Below are positions 6,570 through 10,017 of a stretch of 10,017 nt of DNA, in pieces. Every line of letters starts with the position of its first letter. Positions within the stretch are counted from its first letter, which is position 1. The notes under the pieces are model-generated. The model saw nothing but the letters and a program-made list of their open reading frames with translations, did not search any database and had not been told where the DNA came from. Source of the DNA: Gammaproteobacteria bacterium (lineage in GTDB: Bacteria > Pseudomonadota > Gammaproteobacteria > Pseudomonadales > Pseudomonadaceae); NCBI GenBank assembly GCA_012735335.1, contig JAAYHO010000179.1, forward strand, positions 1 to 10,017, in the 5' to 3' direction. The translations under genes and the position numbers were made by a program.

Positions 6570-9449
6570 TTAATAATCTTCCAGCGGGGGGCAGGCACAG
6601 AACAGGTTGCGGTCGCCGTAGACGTTGTCGATACGGTTGACGGCGGGCCAGAATTTGTTGGGGGCGATCCAGGGCAATGGGAACACCGCCTGCTCCCGGG
6701 AGTAGCTGCGCTGCCAGTCGCCGGTGATGTCGGCCATGCTGTGCGGGGCCTGGCGCAGGGGGTTGTCTTCGACGTCCCAGTGGCCCTGTTCCACCTGTTC
6801 GATCTCCTTGCGGATACTCAGCATGGCCTCGATGAAGCGATCCAGTTCCTCCTTCGATTCGCTTTCGGTGGGCTCGATCATCAATGTTCCGGGCACCGGG
6901 AAGGACATGGTCGGGGCGTGGTAACCGTAGTCCATCAGACGCTTGGCGATATCCTCCTCGGTGATGCCGGAGGCAGCCTTGAGCGGGCGGATATCGATGA
7001 TGCACTCATGCGCGACCCAGCCGTTGCGACCGCTGTACAGCACCGGGTAGGCCTGTCCCAGGCGGCGGGCGATGTAGTTGGCACTGAGAATCGCCACTTC
7101 AGTGGCCTGGCGCAGACCGCTGGCACCCATCAGGGCGATATAGCTCCAGCTGATCGGCAGTATGCTGGCGCTGCCCCAGGGCGCGGCGCTGACCGCATCG
7201 TTTTCCGGGTTGGGGCCGTCCAGCGGTACCACTATGTGGTTGGGTACGTAGAGGGCCAGGTGCGCCTTGACCCCGATCGGTCCCATGCCGGGGCCACCAC
7301 CGCCATGGGGGATGCAGAAGGTCTTGTGCAGGTTCATGTGCGAGACGTCGGCACCGAAGTCCGCCGGACGGGCAAGCCCGACCAGCGCGTTGAGGTTGGC
7401 GCCGTCCATGTACACCTGACCGCCGTGCTGGTGAACGATGTCGCAGATCTCGCGGATGCCCTCTTCGTACACGCCGTGGGTGGAGGGATAGGTGATCATC
7501 AGACAGGACAGGTTATCGGCGTGCTCGGCGGCCTTGCTGCGCAGGTCCTCGACATTGACGTTGCCCTGCTCATCGCAGGCGATCAGTACCACGCGCATGC
7601 CGGCCATCTGTGCCGAGGCCGGGTTGGTGCCATGGGCCGAGGTTGGAATCAGGCACACATTGCGTTGAGCCTCGCCATTGGCCTGGTGATATTGACGGAT
7701 CGCCAGCAGCCCGGCGTATTCGCCCTGGGCTCCGGAGTTGGGCTGCATGCAGATGGCATCGAAACCGGTGATGGCCCTGAGCATGGCTTCCAGTTCGTCG
7801 ATCAGCTGCCGGTACCCGGCGGCCTGCGCCTCGGGGGCGAAGGGGTGCATATCGGCGAATTCCGGCCAGGTGATGGGGATCATCTCACTGGTGGCGTTGA
7901 GCTTCATGGTGCAGGAGCCCAATGGAATCATCGCGTGGTTCAGCGCCAGGTCCCGGTTTTCCAGCGCCTTGATATAGCGCAGCATGGCGCTTTCGGAATG
8001 GTGGCGGTTGAAGACCGGGTGCTGCAACAGCGGCGTCTGCCGCCGCAACGCCGGAGCAATACCGGTTTCAGTGCCGCGCACGGCCAGATCCAGCGCTTCG
8101 ATATCCTGGCCGTGGGCGTCCCCGGCAAAGCACTGCAGCAGAGCTGCGACGGTCTCGGCGCTGCTGGTTTCATCCAGGCTGACGCCCAGGTGGTCGGCAT
8201 CAATCAGCCGCAGGTTGATACGCTGGCTGCGCGCCCGTTCGACGATACGGCGCGCCTGCCCGGGTACCTTGAGGGTCAGGGTGTCGAAGAAGCCCTGGTT
8301 GCTGCGGGTGATTCCGCAGCGTTCCAGCCCCAGCACCAGAATGGCGGTCAGCCGGTGCACCCGCTCGGCAATGCGGCGCAGGCCCTCGGGACCGTGGTAG
8401 ACGGCATAGAAGCTGGCGATATTGGCCAGCAGCACCTGGGCGGTACAGATATTGGAGTTGGCCTTCTCCCGGCGGATATGCTGTTCGCGGGTCTGCAGCG
8501 CCATGCGCAGGGCACGCTGGCCACGACTGTCCACCGACACACCGATGATGCGCCCGGGCATGGCCCGTTTATATTCGTCCCGGGTGGCGAAGAAGGCCGC
8601 ATGCGGTCCGCCGTAGCCCATGGGCACGCCAAAGCGCTGCGATGAGCCGAATACCACGTCCGCACCCAGCTCCCCGGGCGGCGTCAGCAGTACCAGACTC
8701 AGCGGATCGGCGGCCACGCAGGCCAGACCCTGCTGGGCCTGAACCTGTGCAATCAAGGGTTGCAGATCACGCACCTCACCCCAGGTGGTGGTGTACTGGA
8801 ACACTGCGCCGAATACCTGGTGCTGCTCCAGTTCGCCGACATCGCCGATGATCAGCTCGAAGCCGAAGGCCTCGGCGCGGGTGCGCACCACCGAGATGGT
8901 CTGCGGATGGCAGTCCTCATCAATGAAGAAGCTGTTGCTCCTGCTCTTTGCCACCCGTTTGGCCAGGGTCATGGCCTCGGCTGCGGCGCTGGCCTCATCC
9001 AGCAGTGAGGCGTTGGCCAGCTGCATGCCGGTCAGGTCCAGGGTCATCTGCTGGAAGTTCAGCAGGGCTTCCAGTCGGCCCTGGGAGATCTCCGGCTGGT
9101 AGGGGGTGTAGGCGGTATACCAGCCGGGGTTTTCCAGTACGTTGCGCTGGATCACCGGCGGCAGGATGGTGTTGTAGTAGCCCATGCCTATGCAGGAGGT
9201 GAACAGCTGGTTACGCCCGGCCACCGAGCGCAGGTAGCGCAGTACTTCCGGCTCGCTGCGCGGACCAGCCAGCTCCAGTGTGCCTTCCAGGCGGATGCTC
9301 TGCGGCACTGCCTGATCGATCAACTCACTGAGCGAGCTCAGCCCCAGGGTCTGCAACATGCTCTGCTGTTGCTCGGTATCCGGTCCGATATGCCGCTGGA
9401 TGAAGGCATCCTGCTGCTCCAGTTCGACAAGACTCCGGGGATGGCTCAT
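6570..9449 (-). CDS. gcvP: Glycine dehydrogenase (decarboxylating), P-protein of the glycine cleavage system
   Basis: This pyridoxal-phosphate enzyme decarboxylates glycine and transfers the remaining aminomethyl group to the lipoyl arm of GcvH. The 959-residue product has the length of the fused, homodimeric proteobacterial form (E. coli about 957). Signatures are the N-terminal FIQRHIGP (16-23), [14 protein letters not shown], the [16 protein letters not shown] stretch, the second-half start [11 protein letters not shown], and PNSGAQGEY. The PLP-binding segment [20 protein letters not shown] places the Schiff-base lysine at residue 709 (codon 7323-7325). The ATG at 9449 has GAGGTG (9455-9460, complement) five bases upstream. 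It is the last gene of a gcvT-gcvH-gcvP operon, 35 bases after gcvH. A 697-codon open frame on the opposite strand is a composition artefact. Identification is certain. Confidence 0.98.
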   Translation of the reverse strand: MSHPRSLVELEQQDAFIQRHIGPDTEQQQSMLQTLGLSSLSELIDQAVPQSIRLEGTLELAGPRSEPEVLRYLRSVAGRNQLFTSCIGMGYYNTILPPVIQRNVLENPGWYTAYTPYQPEISQGRLEALLNFQQMTLDLTGMQLANASLLDEASAAAEAMTLAKRVAKSRSNSFFIDEDCHPQTISVVRTRAEAFGFELIIGDVGELEQHQVFGAVFQYTTTWGEVRDLQPLIAQVQAQQGLACVAADPLSLVLLTPPGELGADVVFGSSQRFGVPMGYGGPHAAFFATRDEYKRAMPGRIIGVSVDSRGQRALRMALQTREQHIRREKANSNICTAQVLLANIASFYAVYHGPEGLRRIAERVHRLTAILVLGLERCGITRSNQGFFDTLTLKVPGQARRIVERARSQRINLRLIDADHLGVSLDETSSAETVAALLQCFAGDAHGQDIEALDLAVRGTETGIAPALRRQTPLLQHPVFNRHHSESAMLRYIKALENRDLALNHAMIPLGSCTMKLNATSEMIPITWPEFADMHPFAPEAQAAGYRQLIDELEAMLRAITGFDAICMQPNSGAQGEYAGLLAIRQYHQANGEAQRNVCLIPTSAHGTNPASAQMAGMRVVLIACDEQGNVNVEDLRSKAAEHADNLSCLMITYPSTHGVYEEGIREICDIVHQHGGQVYMDGANLNALVGLARPADFGADVSHMNLHKTFCIPHGGGGPGMGPIGVKAHLALYVPNHIVVPLDGPNPENDAVSAAPWGSASILPISWSYIALMGASGLRQATEVAILSANYIARRLGQAYPVLYSGRNGWVAHECIIDIRPLKAASGITEEDIAKRLMDYGYHAPTMSFPVPGTLMIEPTESESKEELDRFIEAMLSIRKEIEQVEQGHWDVEDNPLRQAPHSMADITGDWQRSYSREQAVFPLPWIAPNKFWPAVNRIDNVYGDRNLFCACPPLEDY

Positions 9450-9484
9450 AGGTACACCTCAGTTTGATAGGGGTGGTGCCGGAA

Positions 9485-9865
9485 TCAGAGGCTGGCCAGG
9501 TAGCCCTCGGCATCCAGCAGCTTGTCCAGCTCGCTGCTATCGGTGGGCTTGATGCGGAGCAGCCAGGCCTCGCCGTAGGGGTCGCTGTTGAGCAGCTCCG
9601 GTGCGTCGGACAGGGCCTCGTTGACGGCGATCACTTCACCGCTGACCGGGGCATAGATATCCGAGGCGGCCTTGACCGACTCGACCACCGCACATTCATC
9701 ACCGGCACTGAGCTGACGACCGACTTCGGGCAGCTCGACAAACACCACGTCACCCAGCGCGTCCTGGGCGTGGTTGGTTATGCCCACGGTAATGCTGCCG
9801 TCCTCTTCCTGCCGACTCCATTCATGGCTGCTGGCGTAACGCAGTTCGCTGGGGGTATCGCTCAT
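9485..9865 (-). CDS. gcvH: Glycine cleavage system H protein
   Basis: GcvH is the small lipoylated shuttle that carries the aminomethyl intermediate between GcvP, GcvT and the lipoamide dehydrogenase (L protein, not in this window). From ATG 9865 it is 126 residues, close to the usual 125-130. The opening [15 protein letters not shown] matches the family, [19 protein letters not shown] follows, and the lipoylation motif is [18 protein letters not shown] with Lys65. A longer frame could start at ATG 9889 and add eight residues, but that codon has no ribosome site, whereas ATG 9865 has GAGGAAA just upstream. It lies 29 bases after the gcvT stop and 35 bases before gcvP, in the same operon. Confidence 0.97.
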   Translation of the reverse strand: MSDTPSELRYASSHEWSRQEEDGSITVGITNHAQDALGDVVFVELPEVGRQLSAGDECAVVESVKAASDIYAPVSGEVIAVNEALSDAPELLNSDPYGEAWLLRIKPTDSSELDKLLDAEGYLASL

Positions 9866-9870
9866 TTCAG

Positions 9871-9877
9871 TTTCCTC
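9871..9877 (-). promoter_or_regulatory. Shine-Dalgarno GAGGAAA deciding the gcvH start at 9865
   Basis: On the minus strand GAGGAAA sits five bases before the ATG at 9865-9863. It would lie inside the gene if the upstream ATG at 9889 were used, so it argues for the shorter 126-residue protein. Confidence 0.7.
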
Positions 9878-9894
9878 GGTACAAGACATACGGG

Positions 9895-10017
9895 TTAGTT
9901 GAAGATCTGTTTGCCGTTACGCACAAAGCCGGGGCGGATGACCCGCACCTGCAGCTGTTTGCCACGGATTTCGACGCTTGCGCTGTCTGTGGTGGCCCGG
10001 GGTACCCGGGCCAGGGC
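9895..10017 (-). CDS. gcvT: Aminomethyltransferase (T protein), only the C-terminal end in the window
   Basis: GcvT releases ammonia from the aminomethyl-lipoyl H protein and transfers the one-carbon unit to tetrahydrofolate. Only the last 40 codons are present. They read ALARVP, then [23 protein letters not shown], and end in QIFN before the TAA at 9897-9895. The EIRGK and FVRNGK segments are typical of the GcvT C-terminal barrel domain, and the position directly before gcvH and gcvP agrees. The gene continues past the right edge, so its start, its promoter and any glycine riboswitch or GcvA-type control site cannot be seen. Confidence 0.9.
   Translation of the reverse strand, partial: ALARVPRATTDSASVEIRGKQLQVRVIRPGFVRNGKQIFN

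Noticed and set aside
6552..8645. A 697-codon open frame on the plus strand opposite gcvP
   Set aside because: It lies wholly over the certain gcvP gene, has no family signature, and is rich in Gly, Val, Asp, His and Gln in the manner of GC-rich antisense frames. It begins inside repeat A2 without a credible ribosome site.
9866..9889. Upstream start for gcvH adding MSCTEETE
   Set aside because: The ribosome site GAGGAAA lies within this stretch, and the family-like N-terminus begins at ATG 9865.

Overview
The window comes from a GC-rich gammaproteobacterial chromosome of the Pseudomonas type (Pseudomonas sensu lato, possibly a stutzeri-like or Halopseudomonas-like lineage; this is inferred from protein resemblance, not from a search). 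The decisive sign is an oprH-phoP-phoQ operon, an arrangement known from Pseudomonas, with proteins that read as close relatives of the P. aeruginosa ones. Everything here looks chromosomal. There is no insertion sequence, phage gene, tRNA, rRNA or CRISPR array.

Layout. Positions 1-1172 (+) hold the end of serA (serine biosynthesis), followed by a hairpin terminator candidate. Positions 1310-3566 (+) hold a two-gene cytoplasmic two-component system: a histidine kinase with N-terminal CBS-type repeats, and a response regulator made of two receiver domains with no output domain. Positions 3592-3660 carry a pair of REP-like hairpin repeats. Next come four GTTCAG boxes spaced exactly 11 bases apart (3692-3730), and then oprH, phoP and phoQ (3777-6491, +), with a strong hairpin between oprH and phoP. 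A second REP-like pair (6499-6568) fills the gap to the convergent glycine cleavage operon. That operon runs on the minus strand as gcvT (partial), gcvH and gcvP (10017 down to 6570).

How the genes work together. SerA opens the route from 3-phosphoglycerate to serine. Serine is converted to glycine and one-carbon units by serine hydroxymethyltransferase (not in the window), and the GcvT/H/P/L system breaks glycine down to CO2, ammonia and methylene-tetrahydrofolate. The metabolic link is real but probably not regulatory, because the genes lie in separate, oppositely oriented units. OprH-PhoP-PhoQ is the magnesium and cationic-peptide response that reinforces the outer membrane, and its promoter boxes fit self-activation by PhoP. 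The CBS kinase and tandem-receiver regulator form a separate signalling pair with no identifiable output in the window.

The parts most worth a second look are the REP-like pairs that bracket the oprH-phoPQ operon (same loop, two different compensating stems, opposite arrangement at the two ends), and the CBS-kinase/double-receiver system. The metabolic genes are ordinary.
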